Part shown: positions 46,854 through 57,085 of the stretch, piece by piece | How positions within the stretch are numbered: position 1 is the first letter of the stretch | How the letters are laid out: each line of letters starts with the position of its first letter | Assembly (NCBI GenBank): GCA_038049695.1 | Contig: CP142457.1 | Location: forward strand, 30,283,501-30,347,500 | From: Cinnamomum chago | Taxonomy: Eukaryota > Streptophyta > Magnoliopsida > Laurales > Lauraceae | Direction of reading: 5' to 3' | DNA length: 64,000 nt | Made by a program: the position numbers and the translations under genes | Notes under the pieces: generated by a model | Databases searched by the model: none | Seen by the model: the letters and a program-made list of their open reading frames with translations, nothing else | What the model was told of the DNA's origin: nothing

Positions 46854-47836
46854 TGGCGCACCTCCAAATGCAACCTAAGCAAGTTCTAGCCAATGCACAC
46901 ATTCATGGGAGATTGTTAAGTTTTCGCATTCTAGCAAACATTTTTCTCACCTGCATTCCTTCCATACCACTGATTCCAACTCCAATATCTACTGATTGGA
47001 TCATTCCAACATCATTGGCTCCATCACCAATTGCCAAAGTAATCTTACCACTAGAATCTTTTACCAATCTTGTAATCTGCAATGTGTGAAACAAGTTATG
47101 ATTAAAACATGAATACAAGCAAAGAGACCAAATTTTGAATGAAAAGAAGCATGTCTTATAAAATGTCGACTTGCATAGTGTATCCTCTATATGGGTATTG
47201 ATTATGATTACCAAAAATACAGACAAATATACATAGATAGGAACACAGACAGTATAGAACAGTGGATTCTTTGAAATGAATATAGTATGTACATCTGATG
47301 CCCAGAGATGGAAACAGAAACGGGGAAAGGACACGAGTCCAACATTTCTTGAGAAGTACATGGAATTACCAAAGCCTTTTGTTTTGGAGACACATGGCAG
47401 CATATAACAGAAGCGCAATTTACCGCCAAGCGTAAGAACTGGCATTTCACATCACTTTGCAGAGCTAATTCAAGAACTTTTCCATCAACTACCAAAGCAA
47501 AAGGTTTATCCCTGTTGCCATCCTCACAAGTGGCTTGGTAAGCAGTTTCAATTTGAAACAAAATATCTTCCTTTGAAGCCTGTACTAAAAACATTGCTAT
47601 GATTATTAACTCCTTCGGTCGTAAATAATTTTACATAAAGTGATTATTAGAGAAAAAATGTGCACCTTCTCATGTTTGTTACTTTCTTCTGCATTGGACA
47701 AGCTTAGATGGAACTGTTGCATATCATATCGGAGTAAACTGCATGCAAATCTGCAATTAAGAAGGAAAAGAAAACGAAAAAAAAAAAAGGCTCAGTAACA
47801 ATGGTCAACCATAATACTTAAGGCCTCTTGTGGATG

Positions 47837-47880
47837 TAATCCTGAATTTCACTCAATGTAATCCTGAATTTCACTCAATG
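47837..47880. repeat. 22-bp tandem duplication in ATPase intron
   Basis: TGTAATCCTGAATTTCACTCAA occurs twice head to tail. Confidence 0.88.
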
Positions 47881-48581
47881 GAAATTTTGGAAGGATAATA
47901 GGTTTTTATTTTATTTATTTATTTTTGCCGTGCTTTTGAAGCCAGTACACAAAATTTAAGCATTTTTGGTAGGATTCAGTGGTTTTTCCCAGGGTTACTA
48001 GGGCTACCTGGATCATTTGATCGTAATTTGCAACTCTAGGTTTGCGGGTGGCATTTCACTTCATGTTAGTGATCTTGGCTTGCTGGGGCATGGGATGAGA
48101 TTATTCATATTTGTGGATCACTCAACAATTATTTTTACTTTACGAGGTCGTAATCCTCTAAATTTACAATTTCAAGGCCTAAGTTTCCAACTCCAGATTC
48201 TAATTCAATTTGGAATTGGATATTAGAATATGAAATTCGGGTTAAATTTTAAGTGAACAAAGATTTCAACCCATTCATCAAGAAATAGACCCAAAGAGAA
48301 CTGACTCATGATTTGGATCACTGGGACTCGGATTGCAGTTCAAAGGTTGATGTGGCAATCTAGGTAGCACCAGTTCTTGCTTTCCTGCAGAAACCGGTAT
48401 CTATAAAGAACAATTTCACCAGTAATGGTGCTTCCAATTTCTGCATCACTTCAAGTAAATAGCGGGCCTAGAACTAAGAATTACCTCAACTCTGTTTGGA
48501 CTTTGGACAATCTGTTGTTTGAAAGACATAGCAGCTAGCTGACCTTCTAGAAAAAAGATCATTCTGATCCATTGAATCAAC

Positions 48582-48832
48582 TATTAGAACCCCTTGTTCT
48601 CTAAAAGCTTGAGCTTTTGGTATTTCTAGTTATTAACATGGCATCAGAACCGGAGGTCATGTGTTCGAATCGCTGGGGACGTGTTCCTGTCCCCATAATC
48701 CCGTATGGTCGTTTGATGTGTTTTGTCTACGTATGGAGCCCCACGGGAGAGGGGGGCTGTCAAGACCCTTTGATATACAATATTTTGTCATTTACTAATA
48801 GCTCAAGCTTTTGTTGTTTCTGGTTATTAACA
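48582..48832 (+). mobile_element. TRIM-like miniature LTR retrotransposon, 251 bp
   Basis: Short terminal repeats (48582-48638, 57 bp; 48758-48832, 75 bp) share AGCTTTTG, TTTCTnGTTATTAACA and related blocks. A diverged tRNA-Met primer site, TGGCATCAGAACC, directly follows the left repeat (48639-48651). GGGAGAGGGGGGC precedes the right repeat, which starts TGTCAAGACC. TCAAC flanks the whole (48577-48581 and 48833-48837). This is the layout of a terminal-repeat retrotransposon in miniature. It has no coding capacity and sits in the large ATPase intron, opposite to the gene's strand. Confidence 0.82.
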
Positions 48833-49146
48833 TCAACCATCATATAATTGCGCATATTTTAAATGCACCAAAAGATAAATGTAAAACTCAATCATCAATT
48901 TTGCAGCCTTCTTGGCTTTTGTTGGCTTCCAGACATTTTTGGACGTATGAAATTTCCTTCAGATTGTTGGAATTTTAGTAGTAAGAAAATGAAAACCAAG
49001 AGAAGATTTTTTTTTTTTCTGTTCTCAGTTCTCACAATGGCAGGAACCCTAACACGGAAAAGAATTCATTAAACTTGAATATGGCAAAATTTGTAGCTGT
49101 TTAGCCCCAAATAGGTGAGTTTATACCAAGTCCAAGCAGTGTGAGT

Positions 49147-49431
49147 TGTCAAATACAAGATGGCTCAGGCCCACTTGGGCCCAATATGGTGACATCCAAT
49201 CTCGTTGGATTTGGTCAAATATTGCACAGATTTCTTTCCTTCCTTAATGTGATTGTAATTAGATTTGGTCTATTACTCTTTCTTTAATTAGATTGTAAAT
49301 AGATTAGCTGATTTGTAGCCTGATTTGTAGCCTTTGATAAGGCATCTGTATTCTATAAAATGGGAGAGAATCTCCAATGAAAAACACACAAAATTATAGA
49401 TCAAAATCTCTGTTTCATGCTACGATTGTTA
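49147..49431 (+). repeat. Copia-4 5' LTR
   Basis: Starts TGTCAAATACAAGATGG and ends CTACGATTGTTA. A TATAAAA box lies at 49354-49360. GGCCCA and GGGCCCA motifs lie in the first 40 bases. Confidence 0.97.
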
Positions 49432-49443
49432 TGGTATCAGAGC
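49432..49443 (+). other. Copia-4 primer-binding site
   Basis: TGGTATCAGAGC directly follows the LTR, the tRNA-Met type. Confidence 0.92.
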
Positions 49444-50177
49444 AAGTCTTGTAAAGGCTACCATTGTTCATCTTTTGAAGAGCCACAAGGACTCTATCAG
49501 AGATAAATCCTTCTCTCTGTCGTGCAGCAAACAGATCAAGGATCTGTCCTCAGAGATCTGGTTCCAGGAAAGCCAGATCTTCAACATCTTGAAATCTGAT
49601 CATTGTGGCCCACTTGTGATCAGCCCTACTGCTCTTGGGAGACATAATCTTGTGTTTCAGAAGCACACAGATCAAGGATCTGTAATCTTGGCATCAACCA
49701 GATCAGGGATCTGTGATTTTTGTAAGCAGCAGGACTTCTGTCACGATATGATCGACAGTGGCCCACCTGTGATCATCATGGGATATTCAGGAAACTCTAC
49801 AGCAATGGTCGACCATCTCTTCTGAGATTTTTGGTGATTTTTTCAGAATTTTTTCAGGATCAGAGGTAGGCTTTTGGACCCCACTTGTGATTTTTCCAGT
49901 TTTATCAGATTGTTTTGATCACAGTCGTACAAAATCTTGGATCGTGGATGGATTTGTGTGAAACTTATATTGCTGGAAAGACATTTTGATAATGCTTACA
50001 TATAGTTGATTAGATTCTCCTTTTGATCAAACAGTGGGCCCCACGCAGGGATTCTACAGCAAATTTTATGGTCGTCTGGACCATTTTTCTGTGTTTTTTT
50101 TGTCACAGACTCCTGTCTGTTGGTCTGATCTCTTGGATTTGGTTTTCTGTTACTACTTCTCTTTGTTTTGGTTCTAA
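49444..50177 (+). other. Copia-4 5' leader
   Basis: A 734-base untranslated leader between primer site and gag. The phrase GATCAAGGATCTGT recurs (49535-49550, 49672-49685, with a GGGATCTGTG variant at about 49705), suggesting small internal duplications. Copia-1 and Copia-3 have leaders of similar length with a shared TTTTCAGAATTTTT string. Confidence 0.7.
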
Positions 50178-53100
50178 ATGGAGAAATCTGAGGTAAACTT
50201 GATTAGATTTGATGGTAAAAACTATCCAGCATGGGCTTTTCAATTTCAATTATATCTTGAGGCCAAAGAATTATGGGGATTTGTTTCTGGTTCTGATCCA
50301 AAGCCAACAGAAGATGATAAAAAGATTTTTACTTGGAATACAAAAGATGCAAAAATTAAAACATGGATTCTTGGGGCTGTGGAACCTCATCTGATTCTAA
50401 ATCTCAAACCCTACACAACCTCCAAGGAGATGTGGGGTTATTTACAGACAGTTTATCATCAAGATAATTCTGCACGACAATTTCAACTTGAGTGTGAAAT
50501 TGCAGAATACAGTCAAGGCACCTTGACCATTCAAGACTACTATTCTGGTTTCCGCAATCTGTGGGGTGAATATGATGGGATTAAATATGCTTCTATGCCA
50601 AGCAATATTCTTAAAACTATACAAGAACTTCAAGCCTCAAGTCACAGGGACCAGTTTTTGATGAAATTGCGTCCCGAGTATGAGATTGTAACATCATCTT
50701 TGCTGAGCCGAAGCCCATTACCATCCTTGGATGTTTGTTTGAATGAGTTGTTGCGAGAAGAACAACGCATTCGCACAAAAGCCCATCTGGAACAAAAGCA
50801 CACTGAAACCTATCCTATTGCATACTCTGCTAAAGGAAACACTCAGTCTCTTCAGATCTCACAGTCTTCTCCGACTCCTCAGACTCGTGATATGAGCAAA
50901 GTCCAATGCTACTCTTGCAAAAAATATGGACACCTTGCAACTCAATGCAACCAGAAGTTCTGTAATTACTGCAAGAAGAATGGACATATAATTACTGAAT
51001 GTCGCCGCCGTCCACAAACTCGGACTCCCAATGCTTATGCTGCCCAGGTAGACTATTTTCCTGCTGACACTGCATCCACATCTGTGCCTGCACAGCCTGG
51101 TTCGTCTTCCCCTACTCTCACTCCCGAATTGGTCCAACAAATGATCGTCAATGTTTTTTCTGCACTTGGCCTCACAGGTAAATCAAAAACTCCTTCTTCC
51201 ATTTGGTATCTTGATTCCGGAGCATCAAATCACCTGACTCATTCCAGTGCACAACTCTCTAGTTTGACAAAATATACTGGCAATGCTCATGTTCAAACAG
51301 CCGATGGCGGACATCTTCCTATCACTGCCATTGGAAATATTTCCAGAATCTTGCCCTTAAAGAATGTTTATCATTGTCCCAATTTAATTTCAAACCTTCT
51401 TTCCGTTGGACAACTTGTTGAAAACAACTATAATGTTTCTTTTTATTCCTCCGGTTGTGTTGTGCAGGACCAGATGTCAGGGAGGGAGATCGCGAGGGGG
51501 CCTAAAAATGGACGCTTATTTTCTCTTGATCTATCTACTCCGATTGGAAAGAATTCAGCAAATGATTTTTGCTTTTCAGCTCAAAATAATTGTCAATTGT
51601 GGCAAAGTAGGCTTGGACATCCTAATTTTAAAACCATGTCTCACATGGTTAATTCTGGATTGTTAAACTCAATAGGATTTTCTAAGTTTGTTTCTTTTGA
51701 TTGTGCCACATGTAAGATGGGAAAAAGTAAAACTCTTCCTTTTTCTGTCTCCACTTCTACTAGCATTCATTGTTTTGATTTAGTTCATAGTGATGTTTGG
51801 GGTATTGCTCCTCATTTGTCTCATGCTCATTATAAATATTTTGTGACATTCATTGATGATTATAGTAGATTTACATGGGTCTATTTTTTGCATTCTAAAG
51901 CTAAGGTCTTTAATGTTTTCAAAATGTTTTTAGCATATGTTGAGAATCAATTTTCCACTTGCATTAAAATTTTACGTTCTGATTCGGGAGGTGAATATGT
52001 GTCTACAGAGTTTCAAACTTTTTTACAACAAAAAGGAATACTTTCTCAAAAATCTTGTCCTTATACCCCTCAGCAAAATGGGGTCGCTAAAAGGAAGAAT
52101 AGACATCTCCTTGATGTCACTCGCTCTCTTCTTATTGAATCCTCTGTTCCTCCACGGTTTTGGACAGAAGCTCTTAGCACTACTGTCCACCTGATAAATC
52201 GATTACCTTCCTTTTCTTTAGAAAATGAGAGTCTTTTTTCTCGATTATACAAAACTACACCGTCTTATGATGATCTGCATGTTTTTGGATCGGTGTGTTT
52301 TGTACATTTACCTCCTTCTGAGCGTAACAAACTTACTGCCCAATCTGCTAAATGCGCATTTCTAGGATATGCTAGTCACCAAAAGGGGTTTCTGTGTTAT
52401 GATCCTCAAATAAGGCGCATTCGTACCTCCCGTAATGTTGTTTTTTTTTTAAATCAATATTTTTTCCAACAATATCTTGAGTCTGTTGAATCCCCATCTG
52501 TTGTTTCCTTACCTGGTTTTTCGGACAAAACTCCATTTGTGAAATTTGATCCTAAATTCGTGTATCATAGGCGGAGTAATGCAGCAAACACAGATAGTCC
52601 CCCTAACGATCGCCCAACTACATCTGGTCCAACTGGAGACCCTCCCTTGCGTCGATCATCTCGGATTTCAGTACCTCCAACTCGGTATGGGTTTACCCAC
52701 ACTTCCTTGATGGCCACCATGTCTTCTACATCTATTCCGAACTCTTACTCTCAGGCTGTGCAGCATGAGTGTTGGAACAAAGCTATGCAGGATGAATTGG
52801 ATGCTCTTGCGCAAGTGGTTCCGTGTCCTCCTTCAGTTAAGCCAATTGGTTGCAAATGGATATATTCTATCAAGCTTAAACCTGATGGAACTCTGGATAG
52901 GTACAAGGCCCGTCTTGTCGCTATGGGTAATCGGCAGGAATATGGTATTGATTATGAGGAGACTTTTGCTCCTGTAGCAAAGATGACCACTGTTCGGACT
53001 ATTCTTGCCATCGCAGCATCCCAATCCTGGCATCTCTACCAGATGGATGTCAAGAACGCCTTTCTTCATGGCAATCTTAAAGAAGATGTCTATATGCGCA

Positions 53101-53888
53101 TTCCTCAGGGAGTATCATCTATCATCACCGGCGCTGTTGCCAAACTACGGCGTTCTCTTTATAGCCTCAAACAAGCCCCCAGGGCATGGTTTGAAAAATT
53201 CCACAATGCTCTTCAGCACTTGGGGTTTCATCCTAGTCCATATGATCCATCCATGTTTCTTCATCATACTTCTACGGGGATTACTATTCTTCTTGTTTAT
53301 GTGGATGACAACATCATTACAGGTACCGATGCAGATATGATTCACCAACTTCAGGCTTCTCTTCATGAATCTTTCCACATGAAAGATCTTGGTCCTCTGC
53401 ACTATTTTCTGGGTATTGAAGTTCATCAATCTGCAAAAGGCATTGTACTTCATCAACATAATTATGCTCTTGAATTAATTGAAATGGCTGGACTTCAAGG
53501 ATCCGCTCCCGTCGATACTCCAGTCGAAGTCAATGTTAAACTTCAGCAAGACAGTGGGGATCCTCTCTCTGATCCTACACTTTATCGTCGCCTCGTTGGC
53601 AGCTTGATCTACTTGACGATAACTCGTCCTGACATCTCTTATGCAGTCAATTTAGTCAGTCAGTTCATGACTGATCCTCGACATCTTCATTTGGCTGCAG
53701 TCCGCCGTATTATTAAATACCTAATTCGGACACCAACCCGTGGATTATTCTATCCGGCCAACAATTCCCTGACACTCAAAGCATACTCAGATGCTGATTG
53801 GGCCGGTTGTCCGGATACTCGTCGCTCTACCACCGGATGGTGCATGTATCTAGGAGATAGCTTGATTTCGTGGAAATGTAAGAAATAA
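50178..53888 (+). CDS. Copia-4 gag-pol polyprotein (1236 codons to a premature TAA)
   Basis: It begins MEKSEVNLIRFDGKNYPAWA. In order it has capsid (about residues 1-200), zinc knuckles CYSCKKYGHLATQC and CNYCKKNGHIITEC (about 249-276), protease YLDSGASNHLT (about 347) and the GAG-pre-integrase LWQSRLGHPNF. The integrase core has FIDDYSRFTWVY and SDSGGEYVS, but NGVAKRKNR carries Lys (codon 52089-52091) where the catalytic Glu belongs. The RT has DVKNAFLHGNL and VYVDDNIITG, and lacks about five residues before VVPCPPSVKPIGCKW relative to Copia-1. RNase H has YSDADWAGCPDTRRS. The TAA at 53886-53888 replaces the Gln codon expected in KKQDKVS. Probably transcribable, not autonomous. Confidence 0.95.
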   Translation: MEKSEVNLIRFDGKNYPAWAFQFQLYLEAKELWGFVSGSDPKPTEDDKKIFTWNTKDAKIKTWILGAVEPHLILNLKPYTTSKEMWGYLQTVYHQDNSARQFQLECEIAEYSQGTLTIQDYYSGFRNLWGEYDGIKYASMPSNILKTIQELQASSHRDQFLMKLRPEYEIVTSSLLSRSPLPSLDVCLNELLREEQRIRTKAHLEQKHTETYPIAYSAKGNTQSLQISQSSPTPQTRDMSKVQCYSCKKYGHLATQCNQKFCNYCKKNGHIITECRRRPQTRTPNAYAAQVDYFPADTASTSVPAQPGSSSPTLTPELVQQMIVNVFSALGLTGKSKTPSSIWYLDSGASNHLTHSSAQLSSLTKYTGNAHVQTADGGHLPITAIGNISRILPLKNVYHCPNLISNLLSVGQLVENNYNVSFYSSGCVVQDQMSGREIARGPKNGRLFSLDLSTPIGKNSANDFCFSAQNNCQLWQSRLGHPNFKTMSHMVNSGLLNSIGFSKFVSFDCATCKMGKSKTLPFSVSTSTSIHCFDLVHSDVWGIAPHLSHAHYKYFVTFIDDYSRFTWVYFLHSKAKVFNVFKMFLAYVENQFSTCIKILRSDSGGEYVSTEFQTFLQQKGILSQKSCPYTPQQNGVAKRKNRHLLDVTRSLLIESSVPPRFWTEALSTTVHLINRLPSFSLENESLFSRLYKTTPSYDDLHVFGSVCFVHLPPSERNKLTAQSAKCAFLGYASHQKGFLCYDPQIRRIRTSRNVVFFLNQYFFQQYLESVESPSVVSLPGFSDKTPFVKFDPKFVYHRRSNAANTDSPPNDRPTTSGPTGDPPLRRSSRISVPPTRYGFTHTSLMATMSSTSIPNSYSQAVQHECWNKAMQDELDALAQVVPCPPSVKPIGCKWIYSIKLKPDGTLDRYKARLVAMGNRQEYGIDYEETFAPVAKMTTVRTILAIAASQSWHLYQMDVKNAFLHGNLKEDVYMRIPQGVSSIITGAVAKLRRSLYSLKQAPRAWFEKFHNALQHLGFHPSPYDPSMFLHHTSTGITILLVYVDDNIITGTDADMIHQLQASLHESFHMKDLGPLHYFLGIEVHQSAKGIVLHQHNYALELIEMAGLQGSAPVDTPVEVNVKLQQDSGDPLSDPTLYRRLVGSLIYLTITRPDISYAVNLVSQFMTDPRHLHLAAVRRIIKYLIRTPTRGLFYPANNSLTLKAYSDADWAGCPDTRRSTTGWCMYLGDSLISWKCKK

Positions 53889-54254
53889 GATAAGGTCTCA
53901 AAATCTTCCACTGAAGCTAAGTATCGTGCCATGTCTGCTGCTTGTTCAGAAATTCTCTGGCTTCGCGGGTTGCTTTCTGCTCTCGGATTTCCTGCTGATA
54001 GTGGCACTCCTCTCTATGCAGACAATACTAGTGCAATTCGTATTACTGCCAATCCAGTTTTCCACGAACGCACTAAACACATCGAGATTGATTGCCATTT
54101 TATCCGCGATGAATACAAGCGTGATGTCATTAGCCTTCCTCACATCTCTTCTGAACTTCAAACTGCCGATATCCTCACAAAGGGACTTCCGCGGCCTCGC
54201 CATCAGTTCTTGGTTAGCAAATTGATGCTTGTGGATTCCCCAGCATCAATTTGA
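53889..54254 (+). pseudogene. Copia-4 RNase H C-terminal part after the TAA
   Basis: The same frame continues after the stop without a shift: DKVSKSSTEAKYRAMSAACS, HADNTSA-like YADNTSAIRITAN, HIEIDCHFIRDEYKRD and DILTKGLPRPRHQF. It ends at 54252-54254, six bases from the purine tract. A single C-to-T change explains the break. Confidence 0.92.
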
Positions 54255-54260
54255 GGGGGG
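54249..54260 (+). other. Copia-4 polypurine tract
   Basis: AATTTGAGGGGGG immediately precedes the 3' LTR start. Confidence 0.85.
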
Positions 54261-54545
54261 TGTCAAATACAAGATGGCTCAGGCCCACTTGGGCCCAATA
54301 TGGTGACATCCAATCTCGTTGGATTTGGTCAAATATTGCACAGATTTCTTTCCTTCCTTAATGTGATTGTAATTAGATTTGGTCTATTACTCTTTCTTTA
54401 ATTAGATTGTAAATAGATTAGCTGATTTGTAGCCTGATTTGTAGCCTTTGATAAGGCATCTGTATTCTATAAAATGGGAGAGAATCTCCAATGAAAAACA
54501 CACAAAATTATAGATCAAAATCTCTGTTTCATGCTACGATTGTTA
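54261..54545 (+). repeat. Copia-4 3' LTR
   Basis: 285 bp, identical to the 5' LTR. A TATAAAA box lies at 54468-54474. Followed by the TSD TGAGT. Confidence 0.97.
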
Positions 54546-56999
54546 TGAGTTTCTAAAAAATGTGAACATTTTATAAATTTCGCTAAAGTGGTCAAGCCAG
54601 TAGAAATTTGTCGTATGTTCAAGTGAATAATTAAGTAATTGTATTTCTCACCCAATATTAACAGCTGTCTCCTTTTTATCTCCAGTAAGTAACCATATCT
54701 TCAGGCCTGCTTGAGAAAGTTTATCGATGCATTCAGGAACCTGAATGAAAATTAAAATTCAATAAATTAGAAGATCAACATTCACTGGAAGGAACAAAGT
54801 ATTCAAAAAGGGAAAAGACTAACTCCTTTCTGCAGCTTGTCTTCAACTGCAGCAGCTCCTAAAAGAATCATATCTTTCTCAATCATTTCAGATGCAGCCT
54901 CTAGTAACTCCTTTCTCTCTCTGGACCAATGGTAGTCTTAGCTTTTGTAAATATCGAATTCCAATTTTCATATTCAGCTGCTCCAAGTGTTCGATATGCG
55001 AGTGCCAAAGTCCGCAGACCGTCCTCTGAATAATTTGACAGATGTGCACTTGTTGCCTGTTGATACATTTTACCATCATCCTCAAGCCTATCAAAGATGA
55101 TGCTGGAAAGAAAAGCAAGCAAACAAAAAGTCGATAGTGTTATGGTAGGGATTTGATTTTGACTTTGAGCAAAATTATATTTAATCTCTTGTACTAACAA
55201 AGCTATCCCAACAGGAATGCAATCGATTAGGCAATTTGAGCTTCTTTGACATATAGATACAATCTAGAAAATGAAAAAAAAACGAGAGAGAATGGACAAA
55301 GACGAGATCATAAGATAAACATCCTATGTGTCAACACCATCCATGGTAGCAATGAAGAATAACATGCAGGAATTCCTCATGACTGCGAATTTCTTTTTCC
55401 ATGGTGCCGCAGATGAGCAGCTTTGACCCATTCCACACTTTGTTTATATTGGTAAAAGAGAGAACTTTTAATAGTCCATATTTCCCAAAGAAGTTTTATA
55501 GCCCATGAGAACAACACCAGAGCTCATTATAGGTTGCGGTTTAAAAAAATTATATCAACAGTACTACAAGAATCATCAGGACAATTGGTACAAACTAGAG
55601 CATAGCCTCCTGGAATCAATTCAGTCACTAGGATTTTACCATTAATTTTGGTCTGAAATTTGAATGATTAGGCACCAAAACAGAAAAATTAGTTTAGAGG
55701 GAAAGATCAAACGACAAGAGTAAAAACCTGTCAGCACCTTTGCATAGAAGAAAAATTTTCCCCTGTTCATCACTTAATATTACAGACACCCGCTTGCGAG
55801 AACTACTAAATTCAAGTAGATTTAGAAGTTTGTATTCCCCGCAAATGGTATGAGGAATCAATGAATGTTTATAAGTAGCAAACCCCTAATTCTAGTCAGA
55901 TCCAATATTTGGAAAAATGGACGGTTATTTTTCCTATAATCTTTTAATGGGTGCATGTTGGAAATCTAATTAGGTAGGCTTAAATCTGACATCTTCTCAA
56001 CTTCATTATTACCAATGAGAGTTGGTCCCTATTAGCTGAGTCGGTTAGGGACATGGCTGTGTGTGTTAGAGGTAAAAAAATCCTTTCCTATCAAAGAATC
56101 TAAACTGATTGCAGTTCAGGCTGCATTCAGTTTCACTGGAAAGCAGTCTTCAGAATACAATTTTTTTTTTTTTTTAATCTTGAAGTTTTACCTCTCTACC
56201 TCCACCCCAGAAGAAGGATCGAGCTCCCTAAGCACCATGACTGATTGAGTTCTTTTGCAAAATTGGAATCCAAACTCTTGCGAAGCAATCAGAAAAGCCA
56301 CTTCTTCAGGTGACTCTGCCTCATATCTTAATTTTCCTTTATTATCATCTTCAACAGGTATGCCAGTGTGACATAAGGCCAAGACCCGAAAGAACATTGC
56401 AATATCAGAAGATTGGGGCTTTTTTATCCAACTCTTATTCAAGAGGCAGCCATCCTTAAAGTTGAAACCCTTAATTATGGAATTTTGTCCCAGATGAGAA
56501 AGTTTCTTGCTATTGTTGCTCAGGTTCTCAATATCTTCTTCATCTGGCGTTACTTTTAGATTTCTGAAACTAAGTTCAGCAACTGAGAAGTCAAATGTAT
56601 CAAGACTTTGGCTTATAGAATTGGATTCATCAACGCTAAAAAGATTTTTTTCTAGATTGGCATCCATTCGTTGGGATGCAGCAATATCGACTTCAGTTAC
56701 TTCACCTCCATATGAGGCCCCTGCAATTGAGCACTTTCTAAACTCCATCTGATTGCATGTAAGTGTACCAGTTTTATCTGACAGAATCATCTCAACCTGG
56801 CCAAGTTCTTCATTTAAATTTGAAGTTCTTGCCATGGCTGAGTTGGCTGTTTCTTCATCATGCAGTTTTATGTCACTATTAATGAGCATTGCTTGCAACA
56901 CCTTTACAACTTCAATGGAGACATAGAGAGAAATCGGAATCAAATAGCCATACAGTATAAGAGCCCTTACAAACTGTAGTACACCAGACCACTCAGGCC

Positions 57000-57085
57000 T
57001 CTTTGGATCAAAAAAGCGATCTTTGCCATCAGGTTGAGAATCTTTGCCATTGGGTAGAGGATCTTTGCCATTAGGTTGAAGATAC
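57000..57085 (-). repeat. In-frame PNGKD repeat in the ATPase first lumenal loop
   Basis: The translation reads QPNGKDPLPNGKDSQPDGKD, three units of about eight residues encoded by a 24-bp repeat. It lies between the first hydrophobic pair after MDLVIYVLF and the PISLYVSIEVVKV helix. Related plant P4-ATPases as I know them have a short non-repetitive loop here. Confidence 0.75.

Larger units (their letters stand above)
49147..54545 (+). mobile_element. Copia-4: very young copia element in the ATPase intron
   Basis: The 285-bp LTRs (49147-49431 and 54261-54545) are identical over their whole length by direct comparison. TGAGT flanks the element (49142-49146 and 54546-54550). It has a primer site, an almost uninterrupted gag-pol and a polypurine tract. 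LTR ends are TG...TA instead of TG...CA. It is inserted antisense to the P4-ATPase between its exons 5 and 6. Confidence 0.98.

Noticed and set aside
48639..48665. SINE or tRNA gene suggested by GGTCATGTGTTCGAATCGC
   Set aside because: The flanking terminal repeats, purine tract and TSD fit a TRIM better. No poly-A tail or clear A box was seen.
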